DNA of 64,000 nt from Tenuifilum sp040752515 (GTDB lineage: Bacteria > Bacteroidota > Bacteroidia > Bacteroidales > Tenuifilaceae). Position 1 is the stretch's first letter. The number at the start of each line of letters is the position of its first letter. The notes beneath the pieces were generated by a model, which worked only from the letters and a program-made list of their open reading frames with translations, did no database searches and was not told where the DNA came from. Where the stretch lies: assembly GCA_040752515.1 (NCBI GenBank), contig JBFMGQ010000010.1, positions 41,902 through 105,901 on the forward strand, given 5' to 3'. Shown here one piece after another: positions 27,325-36,955 of the stretch. The translations under genes and the position numbers were made by a program.

Positions 27325-29076
27325 ATGTACAGATCACATACTTGCGGAGAACTTAGAATTGCTCATGTAGGCAGCAATGTTACCCTTAGCGGATGGGTGC
27401 AACGTATCCGAAACCTTGGTGCAATGACCTTCATTGACCTTAGAGATAGGTATGGGATAACACAGGTAGTGGTTGATGATAGCTCTAGTAGCGTTGTCAA
27501 GGAGGTAGTGAAGGAACTTGGTCGTGAATATGTTATCCAGATTTCCGGCGAGGTGGTGGAACGTGCAAGCAAGAACAGCAAACTACCCACCGGAGATGTT
27601 GAGGTTAAGGCAAAAGAAATAAAAATACTCAATGCCAGTGAGATTCCTCCATTTACAATTGAAGACGATACCGATGGTGGCGACGAATTACGAATGAAGT
27701 ACAGGTATCTGGATTTACGTAGAAACCCGGTAAAGAACGCCTTACTATTGCGCCACAGAATGGCTCAGGAAGTTCGGAAATACCTTGATGCACAAGGTTT
27801 TATTGAGGTTGAAACGCCATTCCTGATTAAATCGACACCCGAGGGTGCCCGCGATTTTGTTGTCCCCTCGCGTATGCATCCGGGTGAATTCTACGCCTTA
27901 CCACAATCGCCACAGACTTTTAAGCAACTCCTGATGGTTGCCGGTTTTGATAAGTATTTCCAAATTGTGAAATGCTTCCGCGATGAGGATTTACGTGCCG
28001 ATAGGCAACCGGAGTTTACTCAAATTGACTGTGAAATGTCGTTTGTGGAGCGCGACGATGTGCTTAACACGTTTGAAGGGCTGATTAAACATCTTTTTGA
28101 ACATGTTAAAGGCATCAAATTTGACGAACCGTTCAGACGTATGCCCTACAGCGAGGCCATGGAGAAGTATGGCTCCGATAAGCCCGATTTACGATTTGGG
28201 ATGGAATTTGTTGAACTGAACTCAATTGTGAAAGGGAAAGGCTTTAAGGTTTTTGATGATGCTGAGTATGTTGGTGGGATTTGCGCTCCAGGGTGTGCTG
28301 GCTATACCCGCAAACAGCTCGATGAGTTAACCGAGTTTGTTAAGCGTCCTCAGGTTGGAGCCAACGGTTTGGTTTACATACGCTATACCGAGGAAGGTAT
28401 TAAATCGACTATCGATAAGTTCTACTCATCCGAGGAGCTAACGAACATTGCAAATGCCATGGGTGCAAAACAGGGCGATCTCATTCTTATCCTTGCCGGC
28501 CAAAAGAAGAAAACGCTCTCAGCCCTTTGTGAGTTGAGGCTGGAGATGGGCAATAGGCTTGGTTTACGGTCAAAGGATGTGTTTGTTCCACTCTGGGTGG
28601 TTGATTTCCCACTGTTGGAGTGGGACGATGAGGCACAACGATTCTTTGCCATGCATCACCCATTTACTTCGCCAAACCCTGATGACATTCATTTGTTTAA
28701 GACAGATCCCGCCAAAATTAGGGCAAATGCCTACGACCTGGTGATAAATGGCGTAGAGATTGGCGGTGGTTCAATCAGAATTTTTGACAGGGAACTCCAA
28801 CAGACCATGTTCGATACCCTTGGATTTACCAAGGAAGAGGCTGAAAAACAGTTTGGATTCCTACTCAATGCCTTTAGGTACGGTGCTCCACCCCATGGTG
28901 GTATTGCTTTTGGTTTCGATAGGTTATGCTCAATGTTTGGCGGTAGCGATTCCATTCGCGACTATATTGCATTCCCAAAAAATAATGCAGGTCGTGATGT
29001 GATGATCGATTCGCCATCTACTATCAGCCAGCAGCAGCTCGATGAGCTTTCTATTCAAATCAAAAAGAACAACTAG
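27325..29076 (+). CDS. aspS: Aspartate-tRNA ligase
   Basis: Charges tRNA-Asp. 583 residues, as for bacterial AspRS. The frame runs back to 27226 but homology starts at the ATG at 27325 (MYRSHTCGELR). Seen: an N-terminal OB-fold anticodon-binding domain (VTLSGWVQRIRNLG), class II motif 2 FRDEDLRADRQPEFTQID, a GAD insertion domain in the middle (residues about 290-420) and motif 3 GGIAFGFDRL. The bacterial GAD domain rules out the archaeal short type. Ends before a bidirectional terminator. Confidence 0.97.
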   Translation: MYRSHTCGELRIAHVGSNVTLSGWVQRIRNLGAMTFIDLRDRYGITQVVVDDSSSSVVKEVVKELGREYVIQISGEVVERASKNSKLPTGDVEVKAKEIKILNASEIPPFTIEDDTDGGDELRMKYRYLDLRRNPVKNALLLRHRMAQEVRKYLDAQGFIEVETPFLIKSTPEGARDFVVPSRMHPGEFYALPQSPQTFKQLLMVAGFDKYFQIVKCFRDEDLRADRQPEFTQIDCEMSFVERDDVLNTFEGLIKHLFEHVKGIKFDEPFRRMPYSEAMEKYGSDKPDLRFGMEFVELNSIVKGKGFKVFDDAEYVGGICAPGCAGYTRKQLDELTEFVKRPQVGANGLVYIRYTEEGIKSTIDKFYSSEELTNIANAMGAKQGDLILILAGQKKKTLSALCELRLEMGNRLGLRSKDVFVPLWVVDFPLLEWDDEAQRFFAMHHPFTSPNPDDIHLFKTDPAKIRANAYDLVINGVEIGGGSIRIFDRELQQTMFDTLGFTKEEAEKQFGFLLNAFRYGAPPHGGIAFGFDRLCSMFGGSDSIRDYIAFPKNNAGRDVMIDSPSTISQQQLDELSIQIKKNN

Positions 29077-29093
29077 ACGTTTTTGGATAGGGA

Positions 29094-29136
29094 ATAAAAA
29101 AACATCCGGCCAACTGCCGGATGTTTTATTTTTTTC
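29094..29136. terminator. Bidirectional terminator between aspS and the small lipoprotein gene
   Basis: Stem AACATCCGGC/GCCGGATGTT (29101-29110 with 29116-29125), loop CAACT, flanked by A-run and T-run. Confidence 0.92.
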
Positions 29137-29148
29137 TGCAACACCAAA

Positions 29149-29313
29149 TTACTGAGCTGCAGGTACAGTGTCGGTTTGAGCTTCAACAGTAGCAGAGGTA
29201 TCAACTTGCTCGGTTTGTTCTTGAGCAGGTTGTTCTTCCTGCTTAGGAGCAGATTTACAAGCAACCATTGAAAGCATTCCGGCAACCATTAGGAAAAATA
29301 CAAACTTTTTCAT
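29149..29313 (-). CDS. Very small Glu/Gln/Thr-rich lipoprotein (54 aa)
   Basis: A 54-residue frame, too short for most gene callers. Translation: a signal peptide with hydrophobic core (FVFFLMVAGMLSMVA) and lipobox ending at Cys18, then a low-complexity acidic tail PKQEEQPAQEQTEQVDTSATVEAQ. It has a perfect promoter just upstream (29339-29369) and a shared terminator downstream, which support expression. The overlapping 70-residue frame in another phase has no such signals. Function unknown; tails of this kind occur on envelope spacer lipoproteins. Confidence 0.85.
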   Translation of the reverse strand: MKKFVFFLMVAGMLSMVACKSAPKQEEQPAQEQTEQVDTSATVEAQTDTVPAAQ

Positions 29314-29338
29314 GGTAATAAATTTAGTTAGTTCATTG

Positions 29339-29369
29339 CAAATGTAAACAAAAAAAATGTCAAATCCAA
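29339..29369 (-). promoter_or_regulatory. Promoter of the 54-aa lipoprotein gene
   Basis: Minus-strand TACATTTG (complement of 29339-29346) with TTG at 29369-29367, separated by 20 bases. One of the best promoter matches in the window. Confidence 0.7.
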
Positions 29370-29510
29370 AACTTTATAAGTTTCAGTATATCAATACTAA
29401 AAGTCTCAACAAGCTGAAATAGGTGCATTTAGATCTTAAAAAATTGGACGTAGGTATTTCAACGCGAATATAGATAGCATTCCTTTGCTAGCTATTATCC
29501 TATATACTGT

Positions 29511-29543
29511 TTGATTATAAACCATAATAAGAATATATCTTTG
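29511..29543 (+). promoter_or_regulatory. Promoter of mfd
   Basis: TATCTTTG at 29536-29543 with TTG at 29511-29513, 22 bases apart. Predicted transcript start near 29550, only a few bases before the TTG start codon. Confidence 0.6.
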
Positions 29544-29556
29544 CAAAAATTTAAAT

Positions 29557-32500
29557 TTGCCGAGAATAGAGAATTTAAGCTCGATATTACAGCAATATAT
29601 TACCGAAACGGAAGGCAAAATTAAACTTTCCGACAAATCCTGTTTTGTCAAAGGCCTGGCAGGCTCATCATTAGCATTTGTTGCCGCTGCAATACATAGT
29701 CGGTCAGAAACCCCTATGGTGTTAGTTTTGAATGAGAAGGAAGAGGCTGCTTACGTTTTTTCTGATCTTTCTGCATTGCATGGCATGGATAAGGTTTTCT
29801 TTTTTCCATCGTCGTACAAGCGCTCTACACAGTTCGATCAAGTATTGCCCGAGGCAATTATTCAACGCACCGACGTGTTGAACCTACTGCGGCAAATGGG
29901 TGATGGACAAAATGTAAAATCGGTTATTGTTACATACAGCGATGCCCTTTTTGAAAAAATCCCCCTTCAGTCGGTTCTGAAAGAAAATACATTAAACATT
30001 GTAAAAGGAGAGCGAGTCTCGACCGATTTTATCACCGAAGTTCTCTTTGAGTATGGCTTTGAGCGTACCGATTTTGTTTATGAGCCCGGCCAGTTTGCCA
30101 TTAGGGGAAGTATTATCGACGTGTTCTCATACTCATCGGCAATGCCTTACCGTATCGATTTTTTTGGCGATGAGGTTGAGTCAATTCGAACCTTTGATGT
30201 GGAAGACCAACTTTCACGCGATTTACTCCAATCCATATCAATTATCCCTAACCTTCAGGAAAAGAAGCAAACCGAAGGTGAAATTCTTACTGCTGAACTA
30301 CCCGAGAATTCTATAGTTTGGGTAAAAAACCCCGAGTTGGTACTTGAACGCCTTAACCAGCTTGACCAAATTGCCCAGCAGGTCGATTTTAAAGCTCAAG
30401 CTGGGTATGCAACCGGAAAGGAATTCTTTAGCTCACTTCAGAATCATCGCACATTATACTTTGGCCTGAAGCCTCCGGTTTCGGTTCAACAAACCATTGA
30501 GTTCACAACATCACCACAACCATCATTCTCCAAAAATTTTGAACTGCTTGCCGATGATATTGAACAGAAAAGCCTAAACGGGTATAGGGTGTGTTTGCTT
30601 TCCGAAAATCCAGCGCAACTGGAGAGGCTAAACAACATTTTACACTCCGTTAAACCCGACCTGCACTTTGAGGTTATTAACGAGAGCATTTCGGAAGGAT
30701 TTGTTGACCACAGCTTGAGGATTTGCCTCTATACCGATCACCAAATCTTTGACCGTTACCATAAGTTTCGGTTAAAACATGAGTTTTCCCGTCGCGATGC
30801 ACTTACCATGAAGGAGCTAATAAACCTGCAACCCGGTGATTACGTGGTTCATATCGATCATGGTATTGGGGTGTTTGGTGGATTGGTTAAAACCGAAGTG
30901 AATGGCAGGGTACAGGAGGCAATTAGGCTGATTTACCAGGATAACGATACGCTGCTTGTAAATATTCATAACCTCCATAAAATATCGAAGTACCGCGGAA
31001 AGGATGCTGAGCCGCCAAAGGTCTATAAATTGGGATCAGGCGCTTGGCAAAAGCTCAAGCAACGAACCAAGGCAAAAATAAAGGATATAGCAAAAGACCT
31101 TATTGCCCTTTACGCTAAACGAAAGGCCCAAAAAGGTTTTGCTTTCTCGCCCGATACCTACATGCAGCAGGAACTTGAAGCCTCCTTTATTTACGAAGAT
31201 ACCCCCGATCAGCAGAAAGCTACACAGGCAGTTAAACTTGATATGGAAGATGAGCGTCCCATGGATAGGCTTGTGTGTGGTGATGTAGGTTTTGGGAAAA
31301 CCGAGGTGGCCATTCGGGCTGCTTTTAAAGCAGTTGCCGATAGTAAACAGGTAGCCGTTTTGGTACCAACCACCATACTGGCTTTGCAGCATTACAGAAC
31401 CTTCACTTCGCGCCTAAATGGTTTTCCTTGCACTGTTGAGTTTATAAGCAGGATGAAAACTGCCGCCCAACAACGTGAGATTCGGCAACTCTTAAAGGAG
31501 GGCAAGATTGATATCCTCATAGGAACACACTCCATATTAAAGGAAGCATCAAATTTTAAAGCTTTAGGCTTGTTAATTGTTGATGAGGAGCAGAAGTTTG
31601 GGGTGGCAGCAAAAGAAAAAATCAGACAGTTCAGGTTGAATGTCGATACTTTAACTTTAACAGCAACCCCTATTCCCCGAACCTTGCAGTTCTCACTAAT
31701 GGGAGCAAGAGACCTTTCAATCATCAACACCCCGCCTCCTAATAGGTATCCTATTCAAACTGAATTGCACGTTTTCAACGCCGCAATTATTAAGGAAGCG
31801 ATTGAATATGAAGTTTCGCGCGGAGGTCAGGTATTTTTTGTTCATAACCGTGTACAGAATATTCAGGAAGTACAGATAATGCTGCAAAAGATTGTACCCA
31901 AGATCAGAACGGCAGTGGCTCATGGACAAATGGAACCATCGAAACTCGAAAGCATTATGCTCGATTTCATAAACGGCGATTACGATGTTCTCATTTCAAC
32001 AGCCATTATTGAGGCCGGGCTCGACATCCCCAATGCTAATACCATTATTATAAACAATGCCCATATGTTTGGGCTTAGCGATTTGCACCAGTTGCGGGGA
32101 AGGGTAGGTCGATCCAATAAAAAAGCCTTTTGCTACTTGCTGGCTCCGCCACTCGAGACTCTAACCCCTGAGGCAAGGCGAAGGCTAAAAGCCATTGAAG
32201 AATTCTCGGAGTTAGGAAGTGGCTTTAGCATCGCCATGCAGGATCTGGATATCAGAGGTGCAGGAAACCTGCTTGGGGCAGAGCAGAGTGGATTCATCTC
32301 CGAAATTGGATATGAAACATACCAACGTATTCTCGATGAGGCAATTGAAGAACTAAAAGAAACTGAATTCCGCGAACTATTTACATCACAGCAAACTGAA
32401 ATCAGAACCGATAAATGGGTTGGCAGCAATGTTGACTGCCAGGTTGAGACCGACCTGGAGGTACTGATACCCGATTATTACGTTTCCAATACAGCCGAAC

Positions 32501-32889
32501 GCATTAAACTCTACCGGGAACTCGATTCCATTAAAAGTTCACAAGAACTTGAAAACTTTGGCAATGAGCTTCGCGATAGGTTTGGCCCTATTCCTGACCC
32601 TGTTGTGGAGTTAATGAACATTGTTAGGCTCCGTTGGGTTGCTGCGGAGTTGGGTATCGAAAAAATCATGCTCAAGAATGGCAAGGTACATGCCTATTTT
32701 ATTACCAATCAGTTATCGCCTTTCTACCGAACATCGACCTTTGAGCGCATTATTAACCATATTTTGCGTAACCCAACTATTTTTGCCATGAAAGAGGGTA
32801 ACGATAAATTGATATTGACCATTAAGGATATTCCTGATGTAAGTAAAGCAATTGCCATTTTACAACAAATGTACGATAGCATCCGTTAG
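29557..32889 (+). CDS. mfd: Transcription-repair coupling factor
   Basis: Removes stalled RNA polymerase at DNA lesions and recruits UvrA. 1,110 residues, the usual size. Seen: an N-terminal UvrB-like module, the RNA-polymerase-interacting CarD-like domain near residue 428 (LQPGDYVVHIDHGIGVFGG), Walker A GDVGFGKTEVA near residue 575, the DEEQ box near 676, helicase motifs TATPIPRTL and QLRGRVGRSNKKAFCYLL, and the C-terminal TRCF domain (from about 960). It starts at a TTG (29557); no in-frame ATG occurs until about residue 54, and the promoter is placed so that the TTG is right after the transcript start. Confidence 0.96.
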   Translation: MPRIENLSSILQQYITETEGKIKLSDKSCFVKGLAGSSLAFVAAAIHSRSETPMVLVLNEKEEAAYVFSDLSALHGMDKVFFFPSSYKRSTQFDQVLPEAIIQRTDVLNLLRQMGDGQNVKSVIVTYSDALFEKIPLQSVLKENTLNIVKGERVSTDFITEVLFEYGFERTDFVYEPGQFAIRGSIIDVFSYSSAMPYRIDFFGDEVESIRTFDVEDQLSRDLLQSISIIPNLQEKKQTEGEILTAELPENSIVWVKNPELVLERLNQLDQIAQQVDFKAQAGYATGKEFFSSLQNHRTLYFGLKPPVSVQQTIEFTTSPQPSFSKNFELLADDIEQKSLNGYRVCLLSENPAQLERLNNILHSVKPDLHFEVINESISEGFVDHSLRICLYTDHQIFDRYHKFRLKHEFSRRDALTMKELINLQPGDYVVHIDHGIGVFGGLVKTEVNGRVQEAIRLIYQDNDTLLVNIHNLHKISKYRGKDAEPPKVYKLGSGAWQKLKQRTKAKIKDIAKDLIALYAKRKAQKGFAFSPDTYMQQELEASFIYEDTPDQQKATQAVKLDMEDERPMDRLVCGDVGFGKTEVAIRAAFKAVADSKQVAVLVPTTILALQHYRTFTSRLNGFPCTVEFISRMKTAAQQREIRQLLKEGKIDILIGTHSILKEASNFKALGLLIVDEEQKFGVAAKEKIRQFRLNVDTLTLTATPIPRTLQFSLMGARDLSIINTPPPNRYPIQTELHVFNAAIIKEAIEYEVSRGGQVFFVHNRVQNIQEVQIMLQKIVPKIRTAVAHGQMEPSKLESIMLDFINGDYDVLISTAIIEAGLDIPNANTIIINNAHMFGLSDLHQLRGRVGRSNKKAFCYLLAPPLETLTPEARRRLKAIEEFSELGSGFSIAMQDLDIRGAGNLLGAEQSGFISEIGYETYQRILDEAIEELKETEFRELFTSQQTEIRTDKWVGSNVDCQVETDLEVLIPDYYVSNTAERIKLYRELDSIKSSQELENFGNELRDRFGPIPDPVVELMNIVRLRWVAAELGIEKIMLKNGKVHAYFITNQLSPFYRTSTFERIINHILRNPTIFAMKEGNDKLILTIKDIPDVSKAIAILQQMYDSIR

Positions 32890-32904
32890 TAACTAAAAGT
32901 GAGT

Positions 32905-33624
32905 ATGAATCTGATTATCGATATAGGGAATACTTTAACAAAAATTGCGGTTGCCAATGGCAAGGAGGTCAAATACTTCCATGGAAGCCCGGAGTTAGAT
33001 ATTGCCGATTTATCCACTATAATAAATGAGTTTAAGCCCGAACGTTGTATTGTTTCGGCTGTTGGAAAAATTCCAGTTAACACATTGGTTTGGTTAAAGC
33101 AAAATCTACCGGTACATATTGCCGGGGCAAACACTATAATTCCACTTAAAAATGAGTACTCTACCCCCGAAACCCTTGGTTTCGATAGACTAGCGGTGGC
33201 GGTTGGTGCAAATTTTCTTTTCCCTAATCGCAATGTATTGGTTATTGACATTGGAACTGCCATTACATACGATTTGGTAACAAGCGATGGGGTTTACAAA
33301 GGTGGAGCCATTTCGCCCGGATTACGTTTGCGGTTTAAGGCTTTAAACGATTATACGGCAAAACTGCCACTTATCGATAAACTTGAGGCAGTTGATATTA
33401 TTGGAACTTCAACCGTCGATTGTATAAGCTCAGGGGTAATTAATGGAACCGCCTTGGAAATAGATGGCTATATTGATAAAATTAGCTCATTTTATGATGA
33501 TTGCGTGGTGGTTTTAACAGGAGGCGATGCAAATTTCTTGGCTAATATGTTAAAAAATAGCATATTTGTAAACCCATTTTTAATGGTTATAGGTTTAAAC
33601 AGAATACTTGAATTCAATGTATAG
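32905..33624 (+). CDS. coaX: Type III pantothenate kinase
   Basis: First step of coenzyme A synthesis; ATP-dependent and not feedback-inhibited by CoA. 239 residues from the ATG at 32905 (a GTG two codons earlier is possible). Seen: the ASKHA-fold phosphate motif LIIDIGNTLTK, the GFDRLAVAVGANFLFP segment, VIDIGTAITYDLV and KGGAISPGLRLRFKALNDYTAKLPL. It lies 15 bases after mfd and overlaps the next gene by 8 bases, so it leads the envelope-gene run by translational coupling. Confidence 0.94.
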   Translation: MNLIIDIGNTLTKIAVANGKEVKYFHGSPELDIADLSTIINEFKPERCIVSAVGKIPVNTLVWLKQNLPVHIAGANTIIPLKNEYSTPETLGFDRLAVAVGANFLFPNRNVLVIDIGTAITYDLVTSDGVYKGGAISPGLRLRFKALNDYTAKLPLIDKLEAVDIIGTSTVDCISSGVINGTALEIDGYIDKISSFYDDCVVVLTGGDANFLANMLKNSIFVNPFLMVIGLNRILEFNV

Positions 33625-34918
33625 ATTAGCATTTAAGAGTTTTTTGATTTTAGCAGGGCTGATATGCCTTTCTGAATTTACTATGGCTCAAAGCCTAAAC
33701 ACCTACTCACCCTATTCACGTTATGGCATAGGTGTGTTGAGCCAGCCAGGTTTTTCGCAAAATCGTTCCATGGGTGGTGTAACGCAAGCCTACAGGAATG
33801 AGACAGTAATCAATTTTAACAATCCTGCCTCCTACTCTGTGAGGGATAGCTTGTCGTTCCTATTCGATTTTGGTTTGGAAACCAATACGAGTGGCTTTAC
33901 TGGTTACGATCAGTATCTTAACTCGCAAACATCGAGGAATAGTGCTGGCGGAATTCACCACATCGCAATTTCGTTCCCAATTACTAAGCGTATAGGATTT
34001 GCAGCAGGTTTAACACCCTACAGTTTTGTAGGATACAGGTTACTCCGTTTTGAAACGGATCCATACATCCTAAGTACTATTGGAAGAATCAAATATTACC
34101 ATACAGGAAGAGGTGGTATAAACCAAGCCTTTATTGGCATGGGAGTTAGTCCATTTAAAAACTTATCGGTTGGATTTAATATGCTTTACTACTTTGGTAG
34201 CCTGGATTACAATAACGATATAGAGTTCCCTTTGAGTTCCTATACTTACACCAATGGCTATGTTCGTTCAAGCTTTCAGGTTAGCGATATCAATTTCAAT
34301 ATTGGAATGCAGTATTCAATAGTGTTTGATAAGGAAAATAATACTAATATTACTCTTGGCGGAACTTACCAGTTTGGGAAAAACATGAACTTAACTCAGA
34401 AATGGTTTGCTTCGCTCGAAAGCAATTTGCTCGATACGCTCTACCCCCATCCCGATAGGGAATCATACTTTGAAATGCCATGGAGTTTAACCACAGGTGC
34501 TGCTTTTACATACAAGGATAAACTGACCATTATGGGCGAATACTTTACACAGGATTGGACTAAAACAACACCTTTCAATGTGAATACACCAATGGCAAAA
34601 ATGGAATCGATACGATTTGGTGTTGAATTCACTCCAAACAGAAATGATTTAAAAAGCTATCTAAAGAAGGTTAACTACAGAGCTGGCTTTTTTACCAATA
34701 AATCGAACCTAATAGTAAGCGGAAAGCAAATAAATGACTTTGGCATAACATTTGGGGCAGGTTTACCGTTAAAGGGTAAAACCAAGATTAACTTATCATT
34801 TGAAATCGGGAAGAGAGGGACAGATGAAAACTACTTAATAAAAGAAACCTTTGGGGCGTTTAATTTTAGTCTTACATTTTACGATTACCCATGGTTCTTT
34901 AAACGGAAATACAACTAA
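33617..34918 (+). CDS. Putative outer-membrane beta-barrel protein
   Basis: 433 residues from the ATG at 33617 with a signal peptide (FLILAGLICLSEFTMAQ). The mature part has the small-barrel pattern: alternating hydrophobic and aromatic strands, many Gly/Asn turns, and a family-like start LNTYSPYSRYGIGVLSQPGFSQNRSMGG. It ends in FSLTFYDYPWFFKRKYN. Its overlap with coaX and its downstream neighbours (TPR protein, LptC) form an arrangement I recall from other Bacteroidota, so it is probably part of an outer-membrane maintenance function; the exact role is unknown. Confidence 0.78.
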   Translation: MYRLAFKSFLILAGLICLSEFTMAQSLNTYSPYSRYGIGVLSQPGFSQNRSMGGVTQAYRNETVINFNNPASYSVRDSLSFLFDFGLETNTSGFTGYDQYLNSQTSRNSAGGIHHIAISFPITKRIGFAAGLTPYSFVGYRLLRFETDPYILSTIGRIKYYHTGRGGINQAFIGMGVSPFKNLSVGFNMLYYFGSLDYNNDIEFPLSSYTYTNGYVRSSFQVSDINFNIGMQYSIVFDKENNTNITLGGTYQFGKNMNLTQKWFASLESNLLDTLYPHPDRESYFEMPWSLTTGAAFTYKDKLTIMGEYFTQDWTKTTPFNVNTPMAKMESIRFGVEFTPNRNDLKSYLKKVNYRAGFFTNKSNLIVSGKQINDFGITFGAGLPLKGKTKINLSFEIGKRGTDENYLIKETFGAFNFSLTFYDYPWFFKRKYN

Positions 34919-34947
34919 AGTTTAATGTCGAAATAAAACCAGAAGCC

Positions 34948-36285
34948 ATGAAATTCAGAAATTACATTAGGTTATTTGCAGGTGTGTTACTTGTTTCTGT
35001 AAGCACTTCAAGTATTGCTCAGTCGTACTTGGAAAATCCTAAGTATGGCCCCGATGAAGAAACTCGCAAGGAGTGTGCAAAGAACATTTCGCTTTACCAA
35101 ACATTCTACCAGCAGAACAACTATAAGGATGCTTACAAACCATGGCAGAATGTTATTAGGATTTGCCCAGCAGCAAGTCTTAACTCCTACATCCGAGGGG
35201 TAAAACTTATTAAAATCCGTTATGAAGAGGTGGCTGATCCCGCTCAAAAGAAAGCCCTAGTTGACTCCTTGATGATGATTTACGACTTGCGTATTACACA
35301 TTTCAATAAAAAGGGAGCCGTTTTAGGGATGAAAGCCGAAGATCTTTTTACGCTTGCCCCTGAACGTTACGAGGAAGCCTTTAACATTGCCAAGGAAGCC
35401 GTAAGCATTGAGAAAACGGCAACAAGCCCATCGACCTTGTTTGCCTATGTTTCAATTGCTAAGGCGATGTACGACAATAAAAAGTTGACCGCCGACCAAG
35501 TAATTGAGCTTTACTCTCAGGTTAGCGATTATATTGATGCTCAAATTGCTGCTAATCCTAGCGATGATAAAGCAAAGCAAGCAAAAGATGGACTTGACGC
35601 TGTTTTTGCCAATATGGGTGTTGCCAACTGCGATAATGTTATTGCTCTTTTTGAACCCCGTTTTAAGGCAACCCCTGAGGATGTAAACCTTTGCAAAAAG
35701 ATTCGTTCGTTGATGTCGGCTAATCGTTGTACCAGCCATCCGCTTTACCTGAATGCTAGCGTTCAAATTTTTAAGGCTGAACCCAATGCCGATTTAGCTT
35801 TAGATATTGCAAGGCTCCAGTACGAAGCTAAGAATGCCAAGGAGGCAGAAAAATACTACAACGAAGCCATTAACCTTGAATCGGCTGTTGAAAAACGAGC
35901 CAATATTTACTATGAGCTTGCCCTCCTCACCTTTACCGAACTGAAAAATTTACCAAAAGCCAGAGAAATTGCCCTGAAGGCAATAGAGGAAAATCCCAAC
36001 ATGGGAAAGGCCTACAAACTTATTGGCGATGTTTATGCCAGTGAGCGCAACTGCGGTAACAACGATTTTGAGAAGAAAACCGTTTACTGGGCTGCCGTTG
36101 ACAAGTATATCAAGGCTAAGCAGGTTGATCCTGAGCTCGCCGATGCCATGGATAATCTCATCAGTACCTACAGTCAGTACTATCCTTCAAAAGAGGACAT
36201 CTTCTTTTACGACCTAAAGGTTGGTGACTCTTACACCGTTGGATGCTGGATTAATGAACGCACTACTGTAAGGGAAAGAAAGTAG
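34948..36285 (+). CDS. Secreted TPR-containing protein
   Basis: 445 residues with a signal peptide (FAGVLLVSVSTSSIAQ). Seen: Ala/Tyr-rich TPR-like helix pairs through most of the length (NNYKDAYKPWQNVIRICP near residue 50; AEKYYNEAINLESAVEKRANIYYELALLTF; KAREIALKAIEENPNMGKAYKLIGDVY), with paired cysteines. In the middle of the coaX-to-PpiD run between the barrel protein and LptC, 29 and 4 bases away, it probably helps assemble an outer-membrane complex. No function is assigned. Confidence 0.82.
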   Translation: MKFRNYIRLFAGVLLVSVSTSSIAQSYLENPKYGPDEETRKECAKNISLYQTFYQQNNYKDAYKPWQNVIRICPAASLNSYIRGVKLIKIRYEEVADPAQKKALVDSLMMIYDLRITHFNKKGAVLGMKAEDLFTLAPERYEEAFNIAKEAVSIEKTATSPSTLFAYVSIAKAMYDNKKLTADQVIELYSQVSDYIDAQIAANPSDDKAKQAKDGLDAVFANMGVANCDNVIALFEPRFKATPEDVNLCKKIRSLMSANRCTSHPLYLNASVQIFKAEPNADLALDIARLQYEAKNAKEAEKYYNEAINLESAVEKRANIYYELALLTFTELKNLPKAREIALKAIEENPNMGKAYKLIGDVYASERNCGNNDFEKKTVYWAAVDKYIKAKQVDPELADAMDNLISTYSQYYPSKEDIFFYDLKVGDSYTVGCWINERTTVRERK

Positions 36286-36289
36286 GGAA

Positions 36290-36868
36290 ATGAATAGGTT
36301 AAATGCTTTAATAAGTATTGCTATGCATAAAGTAGTCCTCACCCTGGTGGGGGCTACTTCTTTATTTTTTGTCTCATGCAAGGGTGACCCCGAAGCCATT
36401 GTTTACCTTTCCGATATCAAAACCACACCCGGTGTTACTGCATATAACTCTGAGGTAGTTTATACCGAAGAGGGTAAAGTGGTTTTAAAAGTGATTGCTC
36501 CCGAAACGGTTTACTACCAGTTTGCCGATGAGCCCTATACCGAATTTCCCAAAGGGATAACCGTTTACACATACGACAATGAGCTAAAGCAAGAATCGAG
36601 CCTTACCGCCAACTATGCTATATACTATGAAAAGAAATCGCTGTGGCAAGCAAAAAACAATGTGGTGGCTAAAAATAGGAAAGGCGAGCAGCTTTATACC
36701 GAAGAACTTTACTGGGATCAGAATAAGCGCATTATTTATACCAATGTCAATGTTAAAATTAATAGTGTGAGTGGGATTATATACGGCAAAGGGCTAATTG
36801 CCGATGAGAATTTTGAGAACTGGGAAGTTAAAGAGCCCTACGATGGTGAATTTGAGGTTGATCGTTAG
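36290..36868 (+). CDS. lptC: LptC-like LPS export protein
   Basis: Inner-membrane-anchored or lipid-anchored periplasmic protein of the LPS export bridge. 192 residues from the ATG at 36290; an ATG at 36323 gives 181 residues and a typical lipoprotein signal with Cys at position 19 (LFFVSC), and may be the true start. Seen: the beta-jellyroll pattern with VYTEEGKVVLKVIAPETVYYQFADE, FPKGITVYTYDNE and an AKNNVVAKNRKGEQLYTEELYWDQ strand, as in OstA-like/LptC domains. The lipid anchor instead of a transmembrane helix fits Bacteroidota LptC. Confidence 0.85.
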   Translation: MNRLNALISIAMHKVVLTLVGATSLFFVSCKGDPEAIVYLSDIKTTPGVTAYNSEVVYTEEGKVVLKVIAPETVYYQFADEPYTEFPKGITVYTYDNELKQESSLTANYAIYYEKKSLWQAKNNVVAKNRKGEQLYTEELYWDQNKRIIYTNVNVKINSVSGIIYGKGLIADENFENWEVKEPYDGEFEVDR

Positions 36869-36955
36869 AATATGTTTTTATGGTAGCAAAGGGTTGTATT
36901 GATTTACAATCCTTTTTTTGTACCTTTACCTTTCGTAAACCATTCAATCTTTTAT

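Noticed and set aside
29073..29285. 70-residue minus-strand frame near the small lipoprotein
   Set aside because: It is a shadow in another phase of the 54-residue lipoprotein; the latter has signal peptide, promoter and terminator.
29470..29495. Imperfect inverted repeat AGATAGCA/TGCTAGCT upstream of mfd
   Set aside because: The stem has a mismatch, is short and lies in AT-rich DNA with no flanking T-run.
36899..36955. N-terminal extension of the 63-residue membrane protein
   Set aside because: It crosses a promoter-like stretch and adds no conserved feature.
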